Below are positions 1 to 5,414 of a stretch of 5,432 nucleotides of DNA, one piece after another. This DNA is from Methanosalsum sp. GTDB lineage: Archaea; Halobacteriota; Methanosarcinia; Methanosarcinales; Methanosarcinaceae. The stretch's first letter is position 1. Every line of letters begins with the position of its first letter. Location: positions 1 to 5,432 of the forward strand of contig SKZM01000047.1 in NCBI GenBank assembly GCA_007127385.1. Reading direction: 5' to 3'. The translations under genes and the position numbers were made by a program. The notes under the pieces are model-generated. The model worked only from the letters and a program-made list of their open reading frames with translations. It was not told where the DNA came from and made no database searches.

Positions 1-201
1 CTGCAGAGGGGAAAAAAAGGAACAACTGAAGATCATGATTCAGGTAACCGGAAATCTCAGAGTTCCCTGCTTGATTTCTGATAACTTCCTGTTATTAAGT
101 GCTACTGGGTGATCATTTTATTCTTTGCTCCATTGCAAGGAACAGGTATTTTTCTGTAGTTCCAATAAAAATATGTAGGTAGATCGTATTATCTGTTTAC
201 T
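1..201. other. Upstream spacer, no supported gene
   Basis: The window opens with a CTGCAG site and no complete gene before the dihydroorotase. Short open stretches run in from the left edge on the plus strand and stop at 27-29, 79-81 and 110-112. One could be the tail of an upstream gene, but none is recognisable. A loose inverted repeat lies near 41-70 (GGAA pairing with TTCC, CAG with CTG), and T-rich runs near 115-125 and 147-153 could serve as archaeal termination signals. All of these are weak. Confidence 0.4.
166..174 (+). promoter_or_regulatory. Weak TATA-like element for pyrC
   Basis: An A/T-only run (TAAAAATAT) lies about 30 bases before the pyrC ATG. The usual archaeal distance of about 25 bases from TATA centre to transcription start would place the start near 195, leaving only a few untranslated bases. 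No Shine-Dalgarno motif is seen at a useful distance before the ATG, so near-leaderless initiation is inferred. Confidence 0.35.
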
Positions 202-1572
202 ATGCCGGATATACTCATCAAAAATACAAAGGTGTTCTATAACAATTACCTCCAGCCAGGTGAGATAGTTATAGAGGATGGAAAAATCAAAAAGATTGGA
301 AAGGATATCCGTCTGTCGAATGTTGATCGGGTGATCGACGCAAAGGGTGGACTGACAATTCCTGCGGGTATTGATGCTCATGTACATTTCAGAGAACCTG
401 GATTGACGTATAAGGAGGACTGGTTCACAGGCTCCTGCTCTGCCGCAGCAGGAGGCATTACAACTGTGATAGATCATCCAAATACTATCCCTGCAACCAT
501 CGACCGGAAATCATTCAACCAAAAGCTGAAGACTGCCCGCAGAAAGTGTATTGTGGATTTTGGGATCAATGGTGGAGTATGCAAGAATACGGAAAAACTA
601 TCTGAACTCTGGGAACTGGGGGTTACTGCCTTTGGTGAAATATTCATGGCTGAATCTACAGGGGAACTAAACATTGGCAGTGATATGTTAAACCATGCCC
701 TGGAAATCATACATGATCTTGGTGCTGTTGCTTGTATTCATGCAGAAAACGAATCTATGAGGCTGAAGAACCGGAAACTGTTAAAGGATGATATGTCTGC
801 GATGTCCCATTCCAGGGAAAGGTCCAATATGTGTGAAGCTGTAGCTGTAGAACAGGCCCTCAAAATGCTTCAGGCACATTTGATGCGTGCCCATTTCTGC
901 CATATAAGTACCAGAGAGGGTCTGGGTCTTATCCGCAGAGAGAAATATATTTCCCAAAAATCAGGTGAGATGAACATTACCTGTGAGGTTGCCCCGCATC
1001 ATCTCTTTCTTTCAACAAAAGACTGGGATCGCCTTGGATCTTTTGGAAAAATGAATCCTCCTCTAAGAGATCGTTCCAGTGTAAAGATACTTCTGAATTC
1101 ACTCAACGATGGTACTGTGGACATGATTGCATCTGACCATGCTCCTCATCTTGAACACGAAAAGGATGTGGACATAAAAAGTGCTCCATCAGGAGTTCCG
1201 GGAGTGGAGACCCTGATGCCCCTGATGCTGGCAGCTGTAAAAAAGAATCTCTTGCCTCTTGGTAGGATGATCGAAGTTACCAGTGCAAATCCTGCAAGCA
1301 TTTTCGGACTGGACCGGCATTACAAGGGGAAATTTGCAGAAGGGTTTGATGCTGATCTGATCATAGTCAACCATGGTGAAATGGTTCCCGTATCAGCTGA
1401 TAATCTGCACAGTAAGGCAGGATGGACCCCATATGAAGGTATGGATGCTATTTTTCCAGACATAACCATTTCCAGGGGGGAGATAATCTGGGATGGAGAG
1501 ATTGTCGGTAAACGGGGACGTGGAAAGTTTCTGCCTGGTAAAGGCTATGCTATGGACATAGAGTCCCCATAA
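202..1572 (+). CDS. pyrC: Dihydroorotase
   Basis: Cyclic amidohydrolase that interconverts N-carbamoyl-aspartate and dihydroorotate, the third step of cytosolic UMP synthesis. The 456 residues are near family length and appear complete. The metal-binding HVHFREPG lies at about 60-67 and the D-x-PNT loop at 91-95. CIHAEN (178-183) and HFCHIS (231-236) supply further metal histidines. The substrate-loop NPPLRD is at 285-290 and the catalytic-Asp motif SDHAPH at 311-316, followed by GVPGVET and the C-terminal GFDADLIIVN strand of the composite barrel. NPPLR and DHAPH favour dihydroorotase over allantoinase or hydantoinase. Many relatives have a carbamylated lysine where this protein reads AFGEIFMAES (143-152), so the bridging ligand may differ. 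Residue 92 is His where Met is common. The ATG was chosen because the family N-terminal strand begins there, although no ribosome-binding site precedes it. No other pyrimidine gene is adjacent. Confidence 0.95.
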   Translation: MPDILIKNTKVFYNNYLQPGEIVIEDGKIKKIGKDIRLSNVDRVIDAKGGLTIPAGIDAHVHFREPGLTYKEDWFTGSCSAAAGGITTVIDHPNTIPATIDRKSFNQKLKTARRKCIVDFGINGGVCKNTEKLSELWELGVTAFGEIFMAESTGELNIGSDMLNHALEIIHDLGAVACIHAENESMRLKNRKLLKDDMSAMSHSRERSNMCEAVAVEQALKMLQAHLMRAHFCHISTREGLGLIRREKYISQKSGEMNITCEVAPHHLFLSTKDWDRLGSFGKMNPPLRDRSSVKILLNSLNDGTVDMIASDHAPHLEHEKDVDIKSAPSGVPGVETLMPLMLAAVKKNLLPLGRMIEVTSANPASIFGLDRHYKGKFAEGFDADLIIVNHGEMVPVSADNLHSKAGWTPYEGMDAIFPDITISRGEIIWDGEIVGKRGRGKFLPGKGYAMDIESP

Positions 1573-1599
1573 ATAAGCAAATTATGAACATAAAACCAT

Positions 1600-1613
1600 A
1601 AAAGCTTTATAAG
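1600..1613 (+). promoter_or_regulatory. BRE/TATA promoter of the KaiC-like gene
   Basis: A purine-rich BRE-like block (AAAAGC) directly precedes a TATA box (TTTATAAG, 1606-1613). The box centre is about 26 bases before the ATG at 1636, so transcription would begin at or just before the start codon. No Shine-Dalgarno motif lies in between. This predicts a leaderless mRNA and expression independent of pyrC. Confidence 0.6.
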
Positions 1614-1635
1614 GACTATACAATACATTCATTTA

Positions 1636-2553
1636 ATGGCAAGAAACAAGTTACCTATTCATACCACATTAAGTTCAGATGCCATAAGGATTCTGGAGAG
1701 ATATGAAAAGGAAATGGGTGCAAAAAACCTGGTTCTTGAAAAAGCTCTTATGGGACTGGATAGTTCGCGGTTTAAAGGGAAATTCGATGCGGGAAATATT
1801 GATCGCGTAATCAAACGAATTTCTACCGGAGTTGGAGGGCTGGATGAGATTCTGGAAGGCGGGATCCCTAAAGGTTTCCTGGTTATTGTGACCGGACCAC
1901 CTGGAACCGGTAAGACCACATTTTGTATGCAGGCACTTCTTGAAGGTGCACGCAATCGCGAAAAATGCATATTTTTTTCCTTTGAGGAAAGAGTTGAACA
2001 GCTTGTGCAGCATTTTCTTAGATTTGGATGTGATGTGGGTGAGTTCATTGATGATGGGTATCTTGAGATATTCGGGATGTCGAAGCTGACATCTGAGGAG
2101 ATAATGGAGATCATACAGTTCTATAATCCTGAGCGGGTTGCATTTGATTCCATGAATGTTCTGACAAATGGGGATGATTTCAGATCATCCGGTTCATGGC
2201 GATCCCTTCACCGACTGCTTAAGAGCAATAAAATTACCACCTTCTTCATTACTGAAAAGAAACACGGTATCAATACTAAAAAGTTTGATAATTTTGATTT
2301 TCTGGGTGACGGTATAATTTTTCTTGATTCTATTCCAACAAATGAAATAGATTCCACACCAATGCCGGTTATTGCAATCCAAAAAATGCGGGCCACCCGG
2401 ATAGATCGCACTCTCCAACCATTTAAATTCACTGACCAGGGAATATCCCGTTATAGGGTAATTAGAACTCCTGCCTGTGGATTATCTCACTCGCAGAATG
2501 GTAAAACCAACCAGAGATCTTCAGGCAATAATAGTATTGAGTCTGTAAGATGA
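1636..2553 (+). CDS. KaiC-like RecA-superfamily ATPase with N-terminal RHH-like segment
   Basis: Single-domain KaiC/RecA-fold ATPase of 305 residues, probably cytosolic and of unknown cellular role. The core begins at about 61 with RISTGVGGLDEILEGGIP, the usual KaiC entry. Walker A GPPGTGKTT is at 87-95, the paired acidic residues of FSFEER at 114-119, and Walker B RVAFDS at 167-172. TEKKHG (206-211), FLGDGIIFL (222-230) and the closing QKMRATRID (249-257) are typical of archaeal single-KaiC proteins. Residues about 7-42 show a beta strand followed by two helices (IHTTLSSDAIRILERY, then a conserved-looking EKAL), resembling a ribbon-helix-helix DNA-binding unit. Residues 277-305 form a polar Ser/Asn/Gln-rich tail, probably disordered. 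The gene has its own promoter 63 bp after pyrC and converges on the next gene. RadA is less likely because helix-hairpin-helix and polymerisation motifs are missing. The ATPase call is firm; function is unassigned. Confidence 0.88.
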   Translation: MARNKLPIHTTLSSDAIRILERYEKEMGAKNLVLEKALMGLDSSRFKGKFDAGNIDRVIKRISTGVGGLDEILEGGIPKGFLVIVTGPPGTGKTTFCMQALLEGARNREKCIFFSFEERVEQLVQHFLRFGCDVGEFIDDGYLEIFGMSKLTSEEIMEIIQFYNPERVAFDSMNVLTNGDDFRSSGSWRSLHRLLKSNKITTFFITEKKHGINTKKFDNFDFLGDGIIFLDSIPTNEIDSTPMPVIAIQKMRATRIDRTLQPFKFTDQGISRYRVIRTPACGLSHSQNGKTNQRSSGNNSIESVR

Positions 2554-2560
2554 GTTCCGG

Positions 2561-3253
2561 TCAGATAAAATAAGATAGCAGACCTGCGATGAGCACTGTG
2601 AAATATATGGCCGGAAAATTCCCTGCTCCTCCAAGACTGATATATGCACTTCCCTTTTTCTCGCGGTTGAATGTAAGGATCGAAACTACGGTTCCTATAA
2701 ATATTCCTGCAATCGCTGATATGTATGTGACCTCTGCAACATGAAAGGGATCAACCAGAAGTGCAAATGGGATTGCGATCAGAGGTGTATGGTCAGGAAT
2801 AATAACTCCTACGCCACTGATCATCTCGCCGATGAGTACAACTGCAATAATCATTATCAATGTTATCAGCAGAGCTACTGTGGTGAGGTGGGTCAATAGA
2901 AGATAAAGTAGTGCAATAAGGGGGATAATGAATCCTCCTGCATTAACTGTGACCGCCGTGTCAAATGTTCTCTGGTTTCCTGTGCTCAGCTCTTCCAGAA
3001 CCGGAACTGCATATATATGTTCAAGGGCCAGTGCATCCCTGGAAAGGTGGACGGGTTTTTTTGTGCGCATTCTGTATACTGGTATTTCTATATTACTAAA
3101 GATCAGCATAAGAACAAGTATAATGAAAAGGGGCAGTGAAGATATATCTCCAATTGAAAGTTTTTCATGATAACTCAGAACCGCAACTGGAATAAGGGCT
3201 GTGCAAAAAATGGTAAGTTTGCGGGAGTTTTGTATGTTTATGTATTTTCTCAT
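2561..3253 (-). CDS. DUF1614-like multi-pass membrane protein
   Basis: Integral membrane protein of 230 residues with about six or seven hydrophobic segments, near 13-27, 40-54, 103-122, 125-145, 157-168, 176-193 and 213-228. Family-like landmarks are SNIEIPVY (53-60), VNAGGFIIPL (103-112), GEMISGVGVIIPD (142-154), TYISAIAGIFIG (176-187) and SLGGAGNFPAIYF (206-218). These match my recollection of DUF1614, a family of unknown function common in methanogens. That family usually has acidic residues after the IG and GGAG motifs; here they read IGTVV and NFPAIY, so this copy looks divergent. The start is the second of two adjacent ATGs because AGGAGG (3265-3260) stands 6 bases before it. An in-frame TTG at 3271 lies upstream of that motif and is rejected. 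It sits 59 bases behind the KH gene and may be cotranscribed with it. No function is proposed. Confidence 0.75.
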   Translation of the reverse strand: MRKYINIQNSRKLTIFCTALIPVAVLSYHEKLSIGDISSLPLFIILVLMLIFSNIEIPVYRMRTKKPVHLSRDALALEHIYAVPVLEELSTGNQRTFDTAVTVNAGGFIIPLIALLYLLLTHLTTVALLITLIMIIAVVLIGEMISGVGVIIPDHTPLIAIPFALLVDPFHVAEVTYISAIAGIFIGTVVSILTFNREKKGSAYISLGGAGNFPAIYFTVLIAGLLSYFI

Positions 3254-3259
3254 CATACG

Positions 3260-3265
3260 CCTCCT
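3260..3265 (-). promoter_or_regulatory. Ribosome binding site of the DUF1614-like gene
   Basis: AGGAGG on the minus strand is a full Shine-Dalgarno core. It lies 6 bases before the ATG at 3253 and only 3 before the ATG at 3256, which decides the start. One base separates it from the right arm of the 10-bp inverted repeat. Confidence 0.75.
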
Positions 3266-3266
3266 G

Positions 3267-3309
3267 ATCAATAATTTATTTCAGTCGTTTTTCATTCAGA
3301 ATTATTGAT
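3267..3309 (-). repeat. Perfect 10-bp inverted repeat between the KH and DUF1614-like genes
   Basis: Arms ATCAATAATT (3267-3276) and AATTATTGAT (3300-3309) are exact complements separated by 23 bases. They fill most of the 59-base spacer. In the mRNA the hairpin would end one base before the AGGAGG ribosome binding site. All-weak pairs and a long loop make a stable RNA stem uncertain, so a protein-binding site is an alternative. Confidence 0.6.
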
Positions 3310-3312
3310 GGT

Positions 3313-3849
3313 TCAGGAAAAGCCAAATTCCAGATGCTGTATGTCCCGCCTTTTTTTCTCAAGAAAACTGAAGACTGATCCGTGGTCCACTCCTTTAATC
3401 AGCATATCAAATCCAGATCTTGCAATCTGGATCTGTTCCGGATAGCCTATCATGCTTACAGTTTTACCATAGATGGATATCTTAACGCCGGTAAGGGTTT
3501 CAATGGTTGCACGTGCTTTCCCGTCTTTTCCAATGATCCTGCCTTTGAGGCGCTTCATCTCTTTCTGTGTACCAGCAAATTGTGAAATATCTATAAAATC
3601 AAATATGAGCATTTCATCATCGAACATATCAAGGACCTTTTCAGGATTAAATCCTCTTGCGATTGCATGTATTATATCAGCTGCACGCATTGCCTTTACA
3701 GGATCTTCACCGGGTATGACCTCTACCATACCGCTTTCACTGTCAATATCAATTGTTGCTTCACTCTTCTCTTCAATGGTCTTCTTGGTGTCTCCACCTG
3801 GACCTATAATAACTCCGATTCGGTCCTGGGGAACTTTTATGTGTGTCAT
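3313..3849 (-). CDS. Two-KH-domain RNA-binding protein, Dim2/Pno1-like
   Basis: Archaeal relative of eukaryotic Dim2/Pno1 (Krr1 group), an RNA-binding factor of small ribosomal subunit maturation near the 3' end of 16S rRNA. The 178 residues hold two KH domains. The first carries RIGVIIGPGGD at 10-20 with its GPGG loop at 16-19. The second carries RIIGKDGKARATIE at 104-117 with its GKDG loop at 107-110. The GSVFSFLEKKRRD signature near 157-169 and the total length fit the family. The start overlaps the Rio kinase stop as ATGA (3846-3849), and GGAG (3860-3857) stands 7 bases upstream, which indicates coupled translation. Its position directly behind Rio1 and aIF1A repeats a cluster known from many archaea and supports a 30S biogenesis role. 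The family is certain; the exact RNA target is inferred. Confidence 0.92.
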   Translation of the reverse strand: MTHIKVPQDRIGVIIGPGGDTKKTIEEKSEATIDIDSESGMVEVIPGEDPVKAMRAADIIHAIARGFNPEKVLDMFDDEMLIFDFIDISQFAGTQKEMKRLKGRIIGKDGKARATIETLTGVKISIYGKTVSMIGYPEQIQIARSGFDMLIKGVDHGSVFSFLEKKRRDIQHLEFGFS

Positions 3850-4664
3850 TTTATTTCTCCGGTACTATTCTTCTTTTCTGATCGATCATTCACAATTGAG
3901 GTGTACAGATCATCTGGATCAGCATCTATTCCGTATCGTCTGAAAAATTTAAGGATATTTTCAATATCGCGTATCAGGAATTCTTTAGCACGCGGATGTT
4001 CAGGGGTTGTGGACTGCCCCATATCTATGATAATCGGGGACATATTGTCTGTGTCGATCATAATGTTGTATTCACTTAGATCCGCGTGTATAAGACTTGC
4101 TTCCTGGTATAGTTTATGCATATATTCTATGAGCCGGGAAAATATATTTTCTGCCTGCTTGCGATCTATATCTGTATGTTTTAATAGTGGATATGAAATC
4201 CCTTTTTTGCCAAGGAATTCCATGACCAGAATGTTTCTCTCTGCAATAATGGGGTAAGGCACTCTCACACCTGCCTCATAGGCACGTTTGAGGTTCCGGT
4301 ATTCTTTCCGGGTCCATGCAAACACAATCTCACGTTTTGTATGCCTGATGTTTTTAAATCTAGGATCTCCTATGATATATTCTTCCATAGAATTGAATGA
4401 ACTGGTGGTTATCCGGTATATTTTGACTGCAATCTCGTTTTCTTTTCCATCAGCAAGAAATACGTTTGCTTCTTTGCCCCTGCTTATTATTCCTCCCATT
4501 GCCTGAAGTACTTCCCGTTTTGATAGGGTGTACAGGGTTTTGAGGGCATATTCATCAAAAACGTCTTCCTTTACCTTGAAGGCATTGTCATCTTTGAACT
4601 TGATTCTCCATCTGTCAATTTCTTCATCGATTGACCTGATCCTTTTATCAATATTCTTTTTCAT
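3846..4664 (-). CDS. rio1: Rio1-type serine kinase/ATPase
   Basis: Atypical protein kinase of the RIO family, which acts as an ATPase in late maturation of the small ribosomal subunit. Counting 272 residues from the ATG at 4664, the flexible nucleotide loop SRGKEANVF is at 61-69, the ATP-binding Lys of AVKIYR at 81, and the hinge LVMEFLG at 146-152. The catalytic loop HADLSEYN is at 193-200 (Asp195, Asn200), and the metal-binding Asp of IIDMGQS is at 214. HPRAKEFLIRDIENILKFF-type closing helices follow. The STGKEA-like loop and lack of an N-terminal winged helix favour Rio1 over Rio2. An ATG at 4670 would overlap the aIF1A stop by 4 bases, but AAAGG then touches the start codon. With the ATG at 4664 the spacing is 6 bases, so I prefer it. 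The 3' end overlaps the KH gene by 4 bases. All catalytic residues are present. Confidence 0.94.
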   Translation of the reverse strand: MKKNIDKRIRSIDEEIDRWRIKFKDDNAFKVKEDVFDEYALKTLYTLSKREVLQAMGGIISRGKEANVFLADGKENEIAVKIYRITTSSFNSMEEYIIGDPRFKNIRHTKREIVFAWTRKEYRNLKRAYEAGVRVPYPIIAERNILVMEFLGKKGISYPLLKHTDIDRKQAENIFSRLIEYMHKLYQEASLIHADLSEYNIMIDTDNMSPIIIDMGQSTTPEHPRAKEFLIRDIENILKFFRRYGIDADPDDLYTSIVNDRSEKKNSTGEIK

Positions 4665-4666
4665 GA

Positions 4667-4987
4667 TCATCCTTTAAGGTATCCTTTTCTTTCAAGCCAG
4701 TCTACCTGTGGTCTTGTGTACTTCCAGATTACATCAGCCTTTGAATCCTGAAAATCCCATGGAACAGCAATGACAATATCGCCCTCACGTATCCATGTTC
4801 TCTTTTTCATTGAACCTGGAATGCGCCCCATTCTTACAACTCCATCCATACATCTGAGACGAAGACGGTTTGCTCCCAGTAAACTATCGACGACTGCAAG
4901 TATTTCTCCCTTGCTTTTTTTTGGAATCCTTACCCGGGTTACCTGAGTTTCTTCCCCATTATTGTTGCTATTTACTTTTCTGTCCAG
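4667..4987 (-). CDS. eif1A: Translation initiation factor aIF1A, apparent CTG start
   Basis: Archaeal homologue of eIF1A, an OB-fold factor at the ribosomal A site that helps mRNA and start-codon selection. The 106 residues include a polar N-terminal tail (2-14), VTRVRIPKK (16-24), the first strand [11 protein letters not shown] (28-38), the core [14 protein letters not shown] (45-58), [17 protein letters not shown] (65-81), KADVIWKY (83-90) and the C-terminal helix ending GYLKG. The frame is open to a stop at 5024-5026 and has no ATG, GTG or TTG before Met47. Starting at Met47 would delete half of the OB fold. The CTG at 4987 lies 5 bases after GAGGTG and gives the usual family length. A sequencing error at this base remains possible. 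It is the first gene of the minus-strand operon, and its stop is 2 bases from the preferred Rio1 start. The family call is firm; the start is inferred. Confidence 0.9.
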   Translation of the reverse strand: MDRKVNSNNNGEETQVTRVRIPKKSKGEILAVVDSLLGANRLRLRCMDGVVRMGRIPGSMKKRTWIREGDIVIAVPWDFQDSKADVIWKYTRPQVDWLERKGYLKG

Positions 4988-4992
4988 GCTAA

Positions 4993-4998
4993 CACCTC
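4993..4998 (-). promoter_or_regulatory. Shine-Dalgarno site that points to the aIF1A CTG start
   Basis: GAGGTG on the minus strand is a six-base complement to the conserved archaeal 16S rRNA 3' end (GGAGGTGAT target). Five bases (TTAGC) separate it from the CTG at 4987. The motif also contains a GTG that opens an out-of-frame seven-codon reading frame ending TAA at 4972, which overlaps the start of aIF1A. Confidence 0.65.
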
Positions 4999-5022
4999 TA
5001 TATTTTATCCTATCGATCTTGA

Positions 5023-5037
5023 ACTATATATGAAAAT
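5023..5037 (-). promoter_or_regulatory. TATA box of the aIF1A–Rio1–KH operon
   Basis: On the minus strand TTTTCATATATAG contains an alternating TA core (5030-5025). Transcription would begin about 25 bases on, near 5003, leaving a leader of about 16 bases that still contains the GAGGTG site. The spacing supports aIF1A translation from the 4987 region. The TA core is nearly symmetric, so firing on the plus strand cannot be excluded. Confidence 0.5.
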
Positions 5038-5057
5038 TATCTTTAGTGTACCAGAAT

Positions 5058-5222
5058 ATGCAGGATATAGAGTTAAATGTTGCGTATATATCATATTCTC
5101 TGGAAGGATCGGTACAGCAACTTCAGATTCGATACTTATTTATACTGGTAGTGGGATGTATAGAGTCCTGCTCAATATGGATGCAGGGCTGTATTCATCA
5201 GGTAAAAACTGAGAAACAGTTC
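5058..5222 (+). pseudogene. Possible remnant of a radical-SAM activase (NrdG/PflA-like 4Fe-4S domain)
   Basis: Two overlapping plus-strand frames together spell pieces of the signature GPGxR–x–QGC–xxx–C–xx–C–xNPET found in glycyl-radical-enzyme activases. One frame gives GSGMYRV (5147-5167). One base on, the other frame gives SIWMQGCIHQ (5172-5201). GKN then returns in the first frame (5201-5209) and EKQF in the second (5211-5222). The last two cysteines expected after CIHQ are missing, so cluster binding would be lost even if the frames were joined. An N-terminal piece NVAYISYSLEG (5076-5108) could be the first strand, with an unexplained insert of about 14 residues after it. I see no match beyond 5222. 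The match rests on about 25 residues recalled from the family, so it is tentative. Confidence 0.35.
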
Positions 5223-5230
5223 ATTGGGAT

Positions 5231-5242
5231 AAAGCTTATATA
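5231..5242 (+). promoter_or_regulatory. Second plus-strand BRE/TATA promoter
   Basis: AAAGC followed by TTATATA repeats the layout of the KaiC-gene promoter at 1600-1613. The predicted transcription start, about 25 bases after the box centre, is near 5264, at the base of the 5260-5291 hairpin. No convincing gene follows inside the window, so it may drive a small RNA or a gene beyond the right edge. Confidence 0.4.
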
Positions 5243-5259
5243 CGATACTGAAATATACA

Positions 5260-5291
5260 GACAATCCCGTGCGAAGCACGGTGATATTGTC
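5260..5291 (+). repeat. Strong two-part hairpin with GCGAAGC tip
   Basis: GACAAT (5260-5265) pairs with ATTGTC (5286-5291), and CCGTGC (5267-5272) pairs with GCACGG (5276-5281) around a GAA loop. One base on the left and four on the right form an internal loop. The tip GCGAAGC is the known unusually stable mini-hairpin sequence. A competing pairing, GATATT (5283-5288) with AATATC (5300-5305), overlaps the outer stem, so two folds are possible. Confidence 0.65.
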
Positions 5292-5333
5292 GTACAGATA
5301 ATATCGAATTTATCCTTATCATTAATTTAATGG

Positions 5334-5355
5334 AGACAGGAGTTCTTTCCTGTCT
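5334..5355 (+). repeat. 8-bp perfect hairpin
   Basis: AGACAGGA (5334-5341) and TCCTGTCT (5348-5355) are exact complements around a six-base loop GTTCTT. No U-run follows, so a classic intrinsic terminator is unlikely. It may be part of a structured transcript started at 5231-5242. Confidence 0.55.
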
Positions 5356-5395
5356 GACGCTGGATCTGGCAGTTCAGTTAATTTCGGCTGGTGGT

Positions 5396-5414
5396 TGTAT
5401 TATCTTATAATACA
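5396..5414. repeat. Palindrome, 8-bp arms with 3-base centre
   Basis: TGTATTAT (5396-5403) and ATAATACA (5407-5414) are exact complements around CTT. The form suits an operator for a dimeric regulator or a short hairpin. A tandem pair of near-identical 8-mers, CAGTTTAC and CAGTTTCC, begins at the base of the right arm (5413-5428). What it might control lies beyond the window or is unknown. Confidence 0.5.

Noticed and set aside
1..6. PstI site at the first base as a biological boundary
   Set aside because: A six-base restriction site at the edge more likely reflects cloning or chance than a mobile-element or attachment end. No repeat partner is seen.
118..477. 119-codon minus-strand frame across the pyrC start
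   Set aside because: It lies mostly antisense to a well-conserved part of dihydroorotase, has Cys- and Ile-rich random-looking composition and no domain.
1659..2114. 151-codon minus-strand frame
   Set aside because: It is antisense to the KaiC core including Walker A and has a Ser/Pro-rich shadow composition.
3254..3271. TTG at 3271 or ATG at 3256 as start of the DUF1614-like gene
   Set aside because: The TTG lies upstream of the AGGAGG motif and would make that motif coding. The first ATG is only 3 bases from it, while the second ATG has ideal 6-base spacing.
3473..4257. Plus-strand frames of 156 and 196 codons
   Set aside because: They are antisense to the Rio1 and KH genes, whose motifs are unmistakable. 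Their hydrophobic, Ser/Ile-rich products are typical shadow translations.
4667..4849. A 60-residue aIF1A beginning at the internal ATG (Met47)
   Set aside because: It would begin in the middle of the OB fold and drop the conserved VTRVRIPKK and first-strand residues, which are clearly encoded upstream in the same frame.
5260..5310. tRNA gene or CRISPR repeat at the hairpin
   Set aside because: There is no cloverleaf, T-loop or CCA-type acceptor arrangement, and the hairpin occurs once with no spacer periodicity.
5046..5330. Intact 94-residue plus-strand protein
   Set aside because: It has a GTG start, no ribosome binding site and an odd composition. The recognisable motif pieces jump between frames, so an intact gene is unlikely.
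5330..5410. 26-codon plus-strand ORF starting METGVLSC
   Set aside because: It has no ribosome binding site, overlaps an 8-bp hairpin and a palindrome, and resembles nothing I recognise.
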